Source: Paramicrobacterium humi (GTDB lineage: Bacteria > Actinomycetota > Actinomycetes > Actinomycetales > Microbacteriaceae). From it: a stretch of DNA of 64,000 nucleotides. Within the stretch, counting starts at the first letter, position 1. Every line of letters begins with the position of its first letter. Of this stretch, positions 16,155 through 23,870 are shown piece by piece. The translations under genes were made by a program, and so were the position numbers. Below the pieces are notes generated by a model. It ran no database searches, was not told the DNA's origin, and was given only the letters and a program-made list of their open reading frames with translations. The stretch lies in the NCBI RefSeq assembly GCF_900105715.1, contig NZ_FNRY01000001.1, forward strand, positions 2,170,001-2,234,000. The letters are read 5' to 3'.

Positions 16155-16729
16155 ATGGCTGGTTCAGGTGAGATCCACGAGCGTCTACTAGCGCGCGGGT
16201 ATCGACGGGACGGCGGCAACCGTTACGTGCGAGAGGCCCCGACGGCATTGAGCAGAGCTTAGACCTCCTTGTGCTGAATCACGACATCCGTCTCGGCACC
16301 TACGCGGTCGACGGTCGCCAGTTCGACAGCATGCCGGGATTCACGGTAGCCCTCGCCACGCGGCTGAGCATCAATGTCGTAGCCAGGCTCAGCACCGGAG
16401 AGGAGCTGCAGTTCACCTGCAATGTTCCGTCGGTTGAGGGCGCTATCATCCTCAAGGCCTACGCGTGGGACGGGCGCCATGCGGCGAAGGACGCTGTCGA
16501 CCTGCACAGTCTGTTTCGCATTGTCGAGTCACACGACGTCGACGTCATCGGCGGCTGGCACCTCGATGAGTCTCCGCCCAAGGGAAGCCGGCGCGATTCC
16601 AGTCGCACCCTTCATGCCCTCGCACGCGGCTGGGAAGCACGGCCGCCGAAGGTGTCGTTCAACTACAGGCAGCTCATCTCAAGCATCCGGACTCGCGTCG
16701 CTGGAGTTGAGGCGGATCGCCGTGTATAG
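16155..16729 (+). pseudogene. Frameshifted AbiEii-like nucleotidyltransferase
   Basis: Two frames together make one family protein. The first (16155-16262) gives I-H-E-R-L-L-A-R-G-Y-R-R-D then G-N-R-Y-V-R-E-A and then stops. The second is open from about 16253 and gives S-L-D-L-L-V-L-N-H, G-R-Q-F-D-S-M-P-G-F, then L-K-A-Y-A-W-D-G-R and K-D-A-V-D-L-H-S-L-F. That order (N-R-Y-V-R, D-L-L-V, P-G, K-A-x-A-x-x-x-R...K-D-x-x-D-L) is typical of AbiEii/type IV toxin-like nucleotidyltransferases. The N-terminal catalytic G-S...D-x-D part is missing and a frameshift near 16250 breaks the rest, so the gene is dead. Confidence 0.65.
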
Positions 16730-16849
16730 GCGCGTCTCAAGTTCCACATCGAGGACGCGATCTGTCGTCCATCTGTGAGATCTTCCAACCTCGATCCCGA
16801 CAGAGGAATCCATCGCCCGGGACCCGGGCTAGCGTGTCGGCAAGAAGCC

Positions 16850-16956
16850 GTGACATCGCGGGTCCGCCTTTGAGCCTCGTCGATGCTCGGAATGTGCGTG
16901 ACCCGTTCTTTGCCAAGTCGGCGTTCGGTAGCGCACGCGAAGTGTATGCGGCCTGA
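16850..16956 (+). pseudogene. 3' fragment of an MNT-type nucleotidyltransferase (MntA antitoxin)
   Basis: The last codons of this frame read D-A-R-N-V-R-D-P-F-F-A-K-S-A-F-G-S then A-R-E-V-Y-A-A and stop. The intact MNT gene at 19442 ends V-K-N-P-F-F-K-A-S-A-F-G-G then A-Q-D-L-Y-A-A. The match is restricted to the C-terminal ~35 residues; the catalytic G-S...D-x-D front and any HEPN partner are absent. It looks like the scar of an earlier MNT/HEPN module. Confidence 0.6.
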
Positions 16957-17050
16957 AACGCCGGCCTACTTGTGGGATGCCCTTCGAGCCTCAACTCTCA
17001 GGCGAAGGTCGTGATTTTAGTCGGGTGGTTCCTCTCCGGAAAGGTCGCCA

Positions 17051-17608
17051 TCAGCCAACCGTGCGGATCCCGGCGCTGTGCAGCGCTCGCTGCAGCAGGA
17101 GCGCGAGCGCCGTCGCCGCGAGGGCTGACGCGACACGGGCGACGAACACGAGTGCAATGAGCGTCGGTGTCAGGAGGTCGGGGCTGATGATCGGCAGCGA
17201 CAAGGCGAAGATCATGATGGCGCCGGCGAGAGAGGCGAGAGCCCATCGCGAGCGCGACGCCCAGCGGCATCCGGTCGCCTTGATCGCCAGGCCGATCGCG
17301 AGGGCGGGAAGAGCTAGCGCGGGGAAGAGCAGGATGCCGAGGGTGCTGAACGGGAATGCAAGGGCGGCCGCGATGACGGCGGTCAGCGGGATCGCGCCCC
17401 ACCAGCGGGTGAGCAGGCCCGCGAGGGTCGGGAGAATCTGGTGGATGCCGGCGACGGCGGCGTAGGCGACGGGGGAGGTCCAGGCCACGGCGGTCGTGAA
17501 CGGCGTGAGGGCCGCGAGGATGACGGCGGTGACGGCGCCGAGCGCCGCGATGACGAGCAGGGTGCGGCTCGCGACGCGTCGCTGCGGGGCCGCGGTGGTC
17601 GGGGACAC
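17051..17608 (-). CDS. Putative ECF-type substrate-binding (S component) membrane protein
   Basis: About 185 aa from GTG 17608, with five to six hydrophobic segments. The opening R-T-L-L-V-I-A-A-L-G-A-V and the following A-Y-A-A-V-A-G-I-H-Q-I-L-P-T-L-A-G-L-L then R-W-W-G-A resemble S components of the YkoE kind (thiamine precursor uptake), where a helix pair is followed by a conserved R-x-G/W turn. No ATPase or T component lies nearby, so substrate and mechanism are inferred weakly. The frame stays open far upstream on this strand, but that part is antisense to real genes. It is divergent from 17666 with 57 bp between starts. Confidence 0.4.
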   Translation of the reverse strand: MSPTTAAPQRRVASRTLLVIAALGAVTAVILAALTPFTTAVAWTSPVAYAAVAGIHQILPTLAGLLTRWWGAIPLTAVIAAALAFPFSTLGILLFPALALPALAIGLAIKATGCRWASRSRWALASLAGAIMIFALSLPIISPDLLTPTLIALVFVARVASALAATALALLLQRALHSAGIRTVG

Positions 17609-17665
17609 GAGGTCGAGGTTATCGTGCTCGCCGGTCGTCGCGGGGACGCTGGCTACACTGAACCC

Positions 17666-18502
17666 GTGGGGAACGACGCGGGGGCGCGGCTTCAGGGCGG
17701 CGACGGCGAGGTGCGTGCCGTCGCGCGGGAGGCGTTGGCGGTGCTGCGGCGCGACGACGCACGGGCTGGCGGCATCCTGAGCGGCATCGAACGGCTTGCT
17801 CGCGCGCGACGGGTGACGCCGACGCGTGGGGGAGCGGTCTTCTTCACCCTGCTCGGTATCGGGCTGGTTGCGGCGGTCGTGTCGGGTGCCCTCGCGGGGC
17901 CGCCCGGCAAGCGGATCATGATCGACCCGGCGACGGCGGTTCCGGCGCTGATGGCTGCGGGGATCGTGGCGGTGCTGGCGCTCGCGGCGGCTCTGGCCCG
18001 CGGCATCCATCGACCCGTCCCGTCGGATGCCGGGGTCATTCTCAGCGTGATCGTCGCGCTCATCGTGGCGGGCATCGCCGTCTACCGGCTCGTGGTCGGT
18101 CCGTCGGGCGGAACGGCTGCGCTCCCGCCCTCGGCGTATGTGCTGTGGCTCGCGGGTGCCGCGGTCATCGTCATGGAACTCGTCGTCATCGCCGGCGTAC
18201 TTCGGCGGGCCGTCCGGTCGCGGGACGCCGCGTTCGCCCGCGGGCGGCCGGATCGCGAACCCTCGTTGCGTGCGCAGGCTGAGGAGCTGGCGCAGAAGGA
18301 CCGGGCGCTCTCGGTGCGCACGCGCGCCGACTGGGAGGCCGCGCTCGCCGAACTGCAGTCGGTTCCGACCGCGACGATCGAGCAGGCGCGACTCCTCGGG
18401 CCGATCGGCTGGCTCGCCTGGGCGGCATACGGACGCCGCATCGACCCGACAGAACTCGCGCCGCACGAAGGAGGCGCCGCACATGGACAGCCCATACCCT
18501 GA
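17666..18502 (+). CDS. Membrane protein of unknown function
   Basis: 278 aa from GTG 17666, seven bases after a -10-like TACACT (17654-17659), so probably a leaderless message. The N-terminal ~50 residues are hydrophilic (Arg/Ala-rich), then four helices appear between about residues 55 and 175, and a helical, charged tail follows, rich in Arg/Glu/Ala. No catalytic motif is recognised. The last 20 bp overlap the next gene, which also encodes a four-helix protein, so the two are likely made together and may form a complex. Confidence 0.5.
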   Translation: MGNDAGARLQGGDGEVRAVAREALAVLRRDDARAGGILSGIERLARARRVTPTRGGAVFFTLLGIGLVAAVVSGALAGPPGKRIMIDPATAVPALMAAGIVAVLALAAALARGIHRPVPSDAGVILSVIVALIVAGIAVYRLVVGPSGGTAALPPSAYVLWLAGAAVIVMELVVIAGVLRRAVRSRDAAFARGRPDREPSLRAQAEELAQKDRALSVRTRADWEAALAELQSVPTATIEQARLLGPIGWLAWAAYGRRIDPTELAPHEGGAAHGQPIP

Positions 18503-19307
18503 CGCCCGCAGCTGGGCCCGCGACCACTCGCTCGCCAATGTGCCGCGGCTGGCGCGGCTGGAGGGATTCGCGTTCCAGCAGCATCCCGAGATCGTCGCCA
18601 CATTAGGCGACGACGGTGCCGCCATGGCCAGGTTCGCGCGCGAGCGAGAGCGTCGCCGTTCGCCGGCGACGCGGGCGGGCAACGCGGCCATCCTCATCGT
18701 GGGGCTCATCGCGGTTCTCGCGCCGATCACCGGCGTGGCCGTTTACGGGGACGCGCCGGTGCACATCGCGCCGACAGGGCCGCTCGACGCGCACATCGCC
18801 GTGCCGATCGCGGGCGTGTGCTTCGTCATCGCCGCGCTGACGCAGCTCGTGCTGTGGGCCGTGTGGCTGCGGCAGCGCGCCCTGTGGTCGCCCCTGCTGC
18901 TCGGCTTCGCTGTGCTCACCGCCGTGCTTGCGGGCTTCGCCGCGATCGGGATGCCGAACTCGGCCGCCCGTGACGGCATGCCGCTCGGCGGCTGGATGCT
19001 GCCGGTGTGGCTCACTCTCGTGATCGCCGCGGCGCTCGCCGTCGCCGTCGTGCTGCGCTACCGCGCTCGCGCCGCGGACCCCGAGCCGGACGCCGTGCCG
19101 CTCGCGCCGACGGTCTCCGACCGGGAGCGCGCCCGCCAGGCCGTCGCCCAGTTGCCGGAGGAGGAGCGCGAGGCCATCCAGGACGACCGCGACGACGCGC
19201 TGCAGATCCTCGCGGAGCGCGGCCTGCTCGACGACGACACCCTGCGGCGCGCGCTCGACGCCGACCTCGGCACGCTCTTCACGCTGGATCCCGTTCGCGA
19301 GGAGTGA
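18483..19307 (+). CDS. Membrane protein of unknown function
   Basis: 274 aa. Start ATG 18483 has GAAGGAGG upstream, inside the previous gene. A soluble N-terminal ~60 residues precede four helices (about residues 68-205), then an acidic C-terminal tail with R-Q-A-V-A-Q-L-P-E-E-E-R-E-A and a run of Asp. Topology mirrors its upstream partner. No family recognised; the acidic helical tail suggests a cytosolic protein-protein contact. Confidence 0.5.
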   Translation: MDSPYPDARSWARDHSLANVPRLARLEGFAFQQHPEIVATLGDDGAAMARFARERERRRSPATRAGNAAILIVGLIAVLAPITGVAVYGDAPVHIAPTGPLDAHIAVPIAGVCFVIAALTQLVLWAVWLRQRALWSPLLLGFAVLTAVLAGFAAIGMPNSAARDGMPLGGWMLPVWLTLVIAAALAVAVVLRYRARAADPEPDAVPLAPTVSDRERARQAVAQLPEEEREAIQDDRDDALQILAERGLLDDDTLRRALDADLGTLFTLDPVREE

Positions 19308-19441
19308 GTTCCGGCAAGTGCGCGATGCACATGGGGAGGGGAGTCTGAGGAGACTAGGAGGCGATCAAGCAGAGTCGTGGCGCTTCTGCGCCCTGCGCGA
19401 TACATCTCGTCGAGCCGCTCCCGATCTGGGAGACTAGACGC

Positions 19442-19747
19442 ATGGTAACCTCCCCGCTCCTCGACATTGAGGCGATCCGACGCGCCTGTGAGCGGTTCGG
19501 CGTGGAACGGCTCCGTGTATTTGGCTCGGTGCTCACGGACCGGTTCGATCCGGAGACGAGTGATGTCGACTTCCTCGTGACATTCCGGCCGGAGCGCGAG
19601 AATCTGTTCCACGATTACTTTGACCTGAAGTTCGAGTTGGAGCGGATCGTGGGTCGGGGAGTCGATCTCGTCGTGGAGCGCTCGGTGAAGAACCCCTTCT
19701 TCAAGGCGTCTGCCTTCGGGGGCGCACAGGATCTCTATGCGGCCTGA
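19442..19747 (+). CDS. mntA: MNT-type nucleotidyltransferase antitoxin
   Basis: 101 aa. The motif F-G-S-V-L-T-D then S-D-V-D-F-L-V is the G-S...D-x-D signature of minimal nucleotidyltransferases, with the spacer one residue longer than usual. Downstream V-G-R-G-V-D-L-V-V supplies the third acidic residue. In HEPN/MNT modules MntA transfers AMP to a tyrosine of HepT and so silences it. It overlaps hepT by 11 bp. The C-terminus closely matches the fragment at 16850-16956. Confidence 0.85.
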   Translation: MVTSPLLDIEAIRRACERFGVERLRVFGSVLTDRFDPETSDVDFLVTFRPERENLFHDYFDLKFELERIVGRGVDLVVERSVKNPFFKASAFGGAQDLYAA

Positions 19748-20093
19748 GGTGGGTGCGCATCTCTGGGACACGGTTGAAGCCGCGAGGCTCGTCCACGAAT
19801 TCGCAAGTGGCAAGACCGAGAAAGAGTTCAACTCCGACGTGCTCATGCGCTCGGCGATTGAGCGTCAGCTGGAGGTTCTCGGCGAGGCCTTGAACCGACT
19901 CCGGAGGGACGACCCTGAGACAGCCGCCCGGGTGCCGGACCTCGAGAAGATCGCCGGGATGCGGAACGTAATCGCTCACGAATACGGCTCCATCGATTAC
20001 GAGATCGTGTGGCGCGCGACGACCGGGGTTCCCGCCCTGATCCCGATTCTCGATGAACTCGTCAATGAGGCGCTGGGCGCGGCGGGACTGTAG
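19737..20093 (+). CDS. hepT: HEPN-domain ribonuclease toxin
   Basis: 118 aa, all helical. The R-x4-H active-site motif appears as R-N-V-I-A-H, followed at once by E-Y, which gives the R-x4-H-x-Y version whose tyrosine is the target of MntA AMP transfer. Upstream is a conserved I-E-R-Q-L-E-V-L-G-E-A-L-N helix. HEPN dimers cut RNA. The gene begins inside the end of mntA (ATGCGGCCTGA), fixing the start and ensuring coupled translation. All key residues are present, so the module looks functional. Confidence 0.85.
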   Translation: MRPEVGAHLWDTVEAARLVHEFASGKTEKEFNSDVLMRSAIERQLEVLGEALNRLRRDDPETAARVPDLEKIAGMRNVIAHEYGSIDYEIVWRATTGVPALIPILDELVNEALGAAGL

Positions 20094-20229
20094 TGGTATC
20101 TCGGCAAGATCCGACAAATCGGTCGAACCCAAGGTGAGCGAAAATCGCTGCTGACAGCATTCTGCCCGCACCGTCAGCCGCACGGAGTATCGTCGGCCCT
20201 GACGCACGAATCCACGCGAAGGAGCACTC

Positions 20230-20712
20230 ATGACCAACCAGCTCGCGATCGGCGACACCGCGCCCGACTTCACGCTTGAGGACTCCGAGGGCAACACCGT
20301 GTCGCTCTCCGACTACCGCGGCAGCAACGTCGTCGTCTACTTCTATCCGAAGGCCGCGACGCCCGGGTGCACGACCGAGGCCTGCGATTTCCGCGACAGC
20401 CTCGCCTCTCTCGAGGGCGCGGGCTACAAGGTCATCGGCCTCTCGCCCGACCCGGTCGAGGCGCTCGCCGATTTCACGGCCGACCAGAAGCTCACCTTCC
20501 CCCTGCTCGCGGACCCGGATGCCGCCGTCGCGAAGAACTGGGGCGCCTGGGGTTACAAGACCCGCAACGGCGAGACGCGCGAGGGGATCCTGCGCTCCAC
20601 GTTCGTGATCGACGGCGACGGCATGGTCGACCTGGCCGAGTACGACGTCGACCCGAACGGCCACGTCGCGCGCCTGCGCGAGGAGCTCGGAGTTGACCAG
20701 CCGGCCCAGTGA
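20230..20712 (+). CDS. bcp: Thioredoxin-dependent peroxiredoxin (Bcp/PrxQ type)
   Basis: 160 aa, full length. A-P-D-F-T-L near residue 12, then Y-F-Y-P-K-A-A-T-P-G-C-T-T-E-A-C-D-F-R with the peroxidatic Cys (P-G-C-T) and a resolving Cys five residues on, as in atypical two-Cys PrxQ enzymes. Reduces hydrogen peroxide and organic hydroperoxides using thioredoxin. Start ATG 20230 has GAAGGAG upstream. A small gene of unknown function follows. Confidence 0.92.
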   Translation: MTNQLAIGDTAPDFTLEDSEGNTVSLSDYRGSNVVVYFYPKAATPGCTTEACDFRDSLASLEGAGYKVIGLSPDPVEALADFTADQKLTFPLLADPDAAVAKNWGAWGYKTRNGETREGILRSTFVIDGDGMVDLAEYDVDPNGHVARLREELGVDQPAQ

Positions 20713-20719
20713 GATTGTG

Positions 20720-20902
20720 ATGGCAGAGAACAAACACAACGGATGTGGGGGCGAGTTCGATCCGCATGCCCCGAACACCGACCTAGAACGGGGTGCTGTT
20801 CGCGAGCGCCGGGCGAGCGTGATCGACGCATCGGCCGGTTCGCTCGACGAAGCGTACGGTGACGGATACCTCGACGAACTGCGCGCCGACTGGCCTTCCT
20901 GA
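20720..20902 (+). CDS. Small hypothetical protein
   Basis: About 60 aa, ATG 20720, 8 bp after the peroxiredoxin stop. The sequence is acidic and polar, with H-N-G-C-G-G-E-F-D-P-H near the start (Cys/His residues that could bind metal) and S-L-D-E-A-Y-G-D-G-Y-L near the end. No family recognised. The short distance suggests cotranscription with bcp. It converges on the MgtC gene with only 2 bp between stops. Confidence 0.4.
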   Translation: MAENKHNGCGGEFDPHAPNTDLERGAVRERRASVIDASAGSLDEAYGDGYLDELRADWPS

Positions 20903-20904
20903 TT

Positions 20905-21612
20905 TCAGTCGTTGTCGTCAGGCGTCTGCACCGAGAGCACGTCCTCCGTGTCGGCGAGCTTCTCGTACAGCGTCTCGTCCGGGCCCTTCTTCGGGTGGGT
21001 GAAGCGCAGCTGCATCTCGATGACGTCGCCGTCGCCTGACTCGGTCTTGTGGCTGTCGCCGAGCGAGATCTCGTAGCCGAGTCTCGTCGCCTCGGCGAGG
21101 ATGCGCCGCAGCGCGCCGCGGCTGTTGCGATACCGCACCACGTATCGCACGCCCGTGTGCGCGGCCGGCAGCTTCTTCGACACGAGACTGAGCGCCGTCA
21201 CCGCGACGAGATACAGGGCCGTCGCGAGTGCGGCGACGACCGGCATCCCGGCCCCGCACGCCATGCCGATCGCGGCCGTGACCCAGATGGATGCCGCTGT
21301 CGTGAGGCCGTTGACCACGTTCTGCCGCACGAAGATCACGCCCGCGCCGAGGAAGCCGATGCCCGACACGATCTGCGCCGCGATGCGCGACGGATCGAGC
21401 TGCACCTCGCTGCCGAGCACGTTGTCGAAGCCGTACGCGGACACGAGCGTGAACACCGCCGCGCCGAGACCGACGATCGTGTGGGTGCGCAGCCCCGCGC
21501 TCTTCAGCTGCCGCTGCCGCTCGAGGCCGACGATGGCCGACAGCACGAACGCGATGCACAGCAGCACCACTTGGGTGAGGGTGGTGTCCGATACCCAGTT
21601 GATCGTGATCAT
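20905..21612 (-). CDS. MgtC/SapB family membrane protein
   Basis: 235 aa. Four N-terminal helices with G-L-E-R-Q-R-Q-L near residue 30 and the family core G-I-G-F-L-G-A-G-V-I then N-G-L-T-T-A-A-S-I-W-V-T-A-A-I-G-M-A-C-G-A-G. A C-terminal ACT-like cytosolic domain of about 90 residues follows. MgtC proteins affect magnesium and acid adaptation, in several bacteria by regulating the F-type ATPase. The start is ATG 21612. No magnesium transporter is adjacent. Confidence 0.9.
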   Translation of the reverse strand: MITINWVSDTTLTQVVLLCIAFVLSAIVGLERQRQLKSAGLRTHTIVGLGAAVFTLVSAYGFDNVLGSEVQLDPSRIAAQIVSGIGFLGAGVIFVRQNVVNGLTTAASIWVTAAIGMACGAGMPVVAALATALYLVAVTALSLVSKKLPAAHTGVRYVVRYRNSRGALRRILAEATRLGYEISLGDSHKTESGDGDVIEMQLRFTHPKKGPDETLYEKLADTEDVLSVQTPDDND

Positions 21613-22136
21613 CTGTTCGTGTGCCTCCGGATGCCGCTATCGCGTCGCCGCGTGTCGACGAGGTCCGTCCAACCTCGCAGTCTAGGCCGATTTCGACCGT
21701 CAAGGAACGGCACGAACTCCGCCAGTGAGCTTCTCGGTGCGGAAAGTCCCTCGACTCAGCGAATGGTCCGCGAATGGTGTCCGCGAGCGCCGTCCAGCCA
21801 CGTGTCGCATCGTTATTTTCTGCATTTCGGCGCGACTCGCCGGTCGCGGGCGTCCGTTCCCGGCGTGTCGCGGCATATTGCAGAATGAAGAGTTTCACGC
21901 GAGATCTCTGTGGGACGCAATGCCGGTCGAGAGCGGAATTCGACATCAGCCACGTGCCGCGGGAAGATTCCGCCGCGGCCGTGCAGTACGCGGTGCTCGG
22001 CACCGCCCTCTACGAGCCGGTGCTGCTGGCCCTGCGGCGGCTTGCGCACCAGGACCTGGCGCAGCGCGCCCTCGGCGGCGGCGCGGACGCGTGAACGCCG
22101 GCCGGCGGCATCCGCTTCAGACTGATGTCTCCCCGG
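21613..22136. other. 524-bp gap with no convincing gene
   Basis: Holds an AT-richer stretch (about 21715-21910) and an open + frame ending at 22094 whose last part (21932-22094) reads like a real protein C-terminus (A-V-Q-Y-A-V-L-G-T-A-L-Y-E-P-V-L-L-A-L). Codon use before that is irregular. Best read as the remnant end of a lost gene; no family could be named. The octamer GGCATCCG occurs near 22108. Confidence 0.35.
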
Positions 22137-22168
22137 CACATATAATCATCAGAGAAGTCTTATATGTG
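22137..22168. promoter_or_regulatory. VapBC operator/promoter
   Basis: Perfect 9-bp inverted repeat CACATATAA/TTATATGTG (22137-22145 and 22160-22168) with 14 bp between arms, overlapping a consensus -10 TATAAT (22141-22146) and lying just upstream of vapB ATG 22178. The placement fits the autorepression typical of VapBC complexes. Confidence 0.65.
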
Positions 22169-22177
22169 AGGTGGGGC

Positions 22178-22399
22178 ATGGCAATCACCAGCATCGATAT
22201 CGACGACGACCTTCTGAAGGAAGTGAAGCGGATCACCGGCGCGCGCACCAAGAAGGAAGCTGTTGCCGCATCTCTCACGCGCACGGTGCAAATGCATAGG
22301 CAGCTTGAGCTGATTGAAGCGGCAGCGGACCCGGAGATTCAAGACATCCTTTCGCACATGCACGAGGACGCGGACGCCGGGACTGCCGCGATTTCATGA
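22178..22399 (+). CDS. vapB: VapB-family antitoxin
   Basis: 73 aa from ATG 22178, after GTGAGGTGGGG. The N-terminal strand-helix-helix (I-T-S-I-D-I-D-D-D-L-L-K-E-V-K-R, then T-K-K-E-A-V-A-A-S-L) is the ribbon-helix-helix DNA-binding domain of VapB proteins; the acidic C-terminus would bind the PIN toxin. The stop overlaps the next ATG (ATGA). Probably represses the operon through the palindrome at 22137. Confidence 0.8.
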   Translation: MAITSIDIDDDLLKEVKRITGARTKKEAVAASLTRTVQMHRQLELIEAAADPEIQDILSHMHEDADAGTAAIS

Positions 22400-22821
22400 G
22401 CCGGGGCATCCTCGTCGACAACAGCGTGTGGCAGCGACTGGGCCTCGCTGATGTGAAAGCCGCCCTCGACGACCTCACAGGTGCGGGCTGCGAGATCGTG
22501 ACCTGCGCCCCGCAACTGCTTGAGTTCTTGTGGAGTGCGCGCAGCGGCGGCGACTATGCCAAGCTTCTCAACGTGATCGGCGCCTGCCGGGAGGCCGAGC
22601 CGCAAGCAGGGTTCGGCACGGAGTGCGTGCGCGTTCAACAGCTGCTCTGGAACTCCGGACGAGTTCGCGCTGTGGGAAATGCCGACGTGGAGATTTCCGT
22701 CATCGCCGTACAGAACGACTGCACCGTCATTCATTACGACAGTGATTTCGAGCACATCTCGGCCGTCGAGCCCCGTTTCTCGCATCGATGGATCGTTCCT
22801 CGAGGAACGCTGCCTCACTGA
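22396..22821 (+). CDS. vapC: VapC-family PIN-domain ribonuclease toxin
   Basis: 141 aa. PIN-domain acidic residues appear as L-V-D-N-S-V-W near the N-terminus, a Glu in A-P-Q-L-L-E-F, an A-D-V-E-I helix and H-Y-D-S-D-F-E-H-I near the end; these hold the catalytic magnesium ions. VapC toxins cut tRNA or rRNA. It overlaps vapB by 4 bp. All acidic positions are kept, so it looks active. It converges on the metallophosphoesterase gene, with a GGCATCCG word in the short gap. Confidence 0.8.
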   Translation: MSRGILVDNSVWQRLGLADVKAALDDLTGAGCEIVTCAPQLLEFLWSARSGGDYAKLLNVIGACREAEPQAGFGTECVRVQQLLWNSGRVRAVGNADVEISVIAVQNDCTVIHYDSDFEHISAVEPRFSHRWIVPRGTLPH

Positions 22822-22902
22822 CCCCGCACACGGAGCGCACGTGCAATCGCCGCCGCGCTGACGCGTACGAATCGAGCCGGCGGCATCCGCTCGACTCGTC
22901 GG

Positions 22903-23868
22903 TCAGTGCTGGGCGGCGACGAGCTTCAGCAGCGTCGCCTCGGGGCGGCACGCGAAGCGAACGGGCGCGTAGATCGACGTGCCGAGACCGGCCGAGACGT
23001 TGAGGAACGACGAGCGCAGCGCGTGCGTCCACACCGAGAGGCCCTTGACCTTCGAGCGCGGAATGTCGCAATTGGTGACGACCGCGCCGTAGCCCGGAAT
23101 GCACACCTGGCCGCCGTGCGTGTGCCCGGCGAGGATGAGCTGCGCCCCGTGCGTGACGAACGCGTTGAGCACCCGCTGGTACGGCGCGTGCGCCACCCCG
23201 ATCGAGACGTGCCGCGACAGGCCGGGATCGTCGGTGTCGAGCGTCTGGTCGTCCTTCTGCTCGTCGATGAGCCGCGTCAGCAGGCCGAGCCGGTCCCGGT
23301 GCACGTGCGGGTCGTCGACGCCGAAGAAGTCGAGAACCGTGCCGTTCACCGTCATCGAGCCGACCGCGTTGTTGAGGTCGAGCCAGCCGAGCGTCTCGCC
23401 GAAGAACCGGTCGAGCGCCGCCGTGTCGAGATCGGGCTTGCGCTTCTTGACCCCGCCCGAGTGCCGCTTGAGGTACGCGAACCAGCTCTTGCGCATGGGT
23501 CCGTAGAAGTCGTTCGAGCCGTGCACCTGCACCCCGGGGATGCCACGGTACGTCTCGAGCGCCCGCCGGATGCCGACGAGCCCGTCCTCGTGCCCGAGAT
23601 TGTCGCCCGTCGACACGACGAGGTCGGGCTTCAGGTCGACGAGGCCCGCGACCCAGCGCTGCTTGTCGCGCTGCCACGGCGCCATGTGCAGGTCCGACAG
23701 GTGCAGCACCCGGATCGGCTCCGCGCCCGGCGGCAGAATCGGCACCGTCACCTCACGCAGCGTGAACAGCCGCCGCTCGATGAGCGACCCCCACGCGAAC
23801 GCGGCTGCGCCGGCGAGAGCGGATGCCGCCAGAGCGGCGATCAGCCCGGTTCCGCCTCGTCTGCCCAT
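22903..23868 (-). CDS. Membrane-anchored metallophosphoesterase
   Basis: 321 aa. One N-terminal helix (residues ~8-28) anchors an external calcineurin-like domain with the metal-ligand motifs L-S-D-L-H-M near residue 58, S-T-G-D-N-L-G-H-E-D, H-G-S-N-D-F-Y-G and A-G-H-T-H-G-G-Q. These bind two metals for phosphoester hydrolysis. It lies 2 bp after the stop of the penicillin-binding protein gene in the same direction, an arrangement seen in many actinobacteria, so it probably acts on an envelope phosphoester; the substrate is unknown. Confidence 0.88.
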   Translation of the reverse strand: MGRRGGTGLIAALAASALAGAAAFAWGSLIERRLFTLREVTVPILPPGAEPIRVLHLSDLHMAPWQRDKQRWVAGLVDLKPDLVVSTGDNLGHEDGLVGIRRALETYRGIPGVQVHGSNDFYGPMRKSWFAYLKRHSGGVKKRKPDLDTAALDRFFGETLGWLDLNNAVGSMTVNGTVLDFFGVDDPHVHRDRLGLLTRLIDEQKDDQTLDTDDPGLSRHVSIGVAHAPYQRVLNAFVTHGAQLILAGHTHGGQVCIPGYGAVVTNCDIPRSKVKGLSVWTHALRSSFLNVSAGLGTSIYAPVRFACRPEATLLKLVAAQH

Positions 23869-23870
23869 GC

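Noticed and set aside
17609-18730. Upstream extension of the minus-strand membrane protein
   Set aside because: It is antisense to two well-supported plus-strand genes; the hydrophobic protein begins at GTG 17608.
21774-22094. 106-codon plus-strand frame as a gene
   Set aside because: No ribosome binding site, irregular codon use in the first half, and no recognisable domain; kept only as a possible remnant.
15569-22900. Genomic island with att sites at tRNA-Pro
   Set aside because: No second copy of the tRNA 3' end and no integrase gene were found in the window, so integration cannot be shown.
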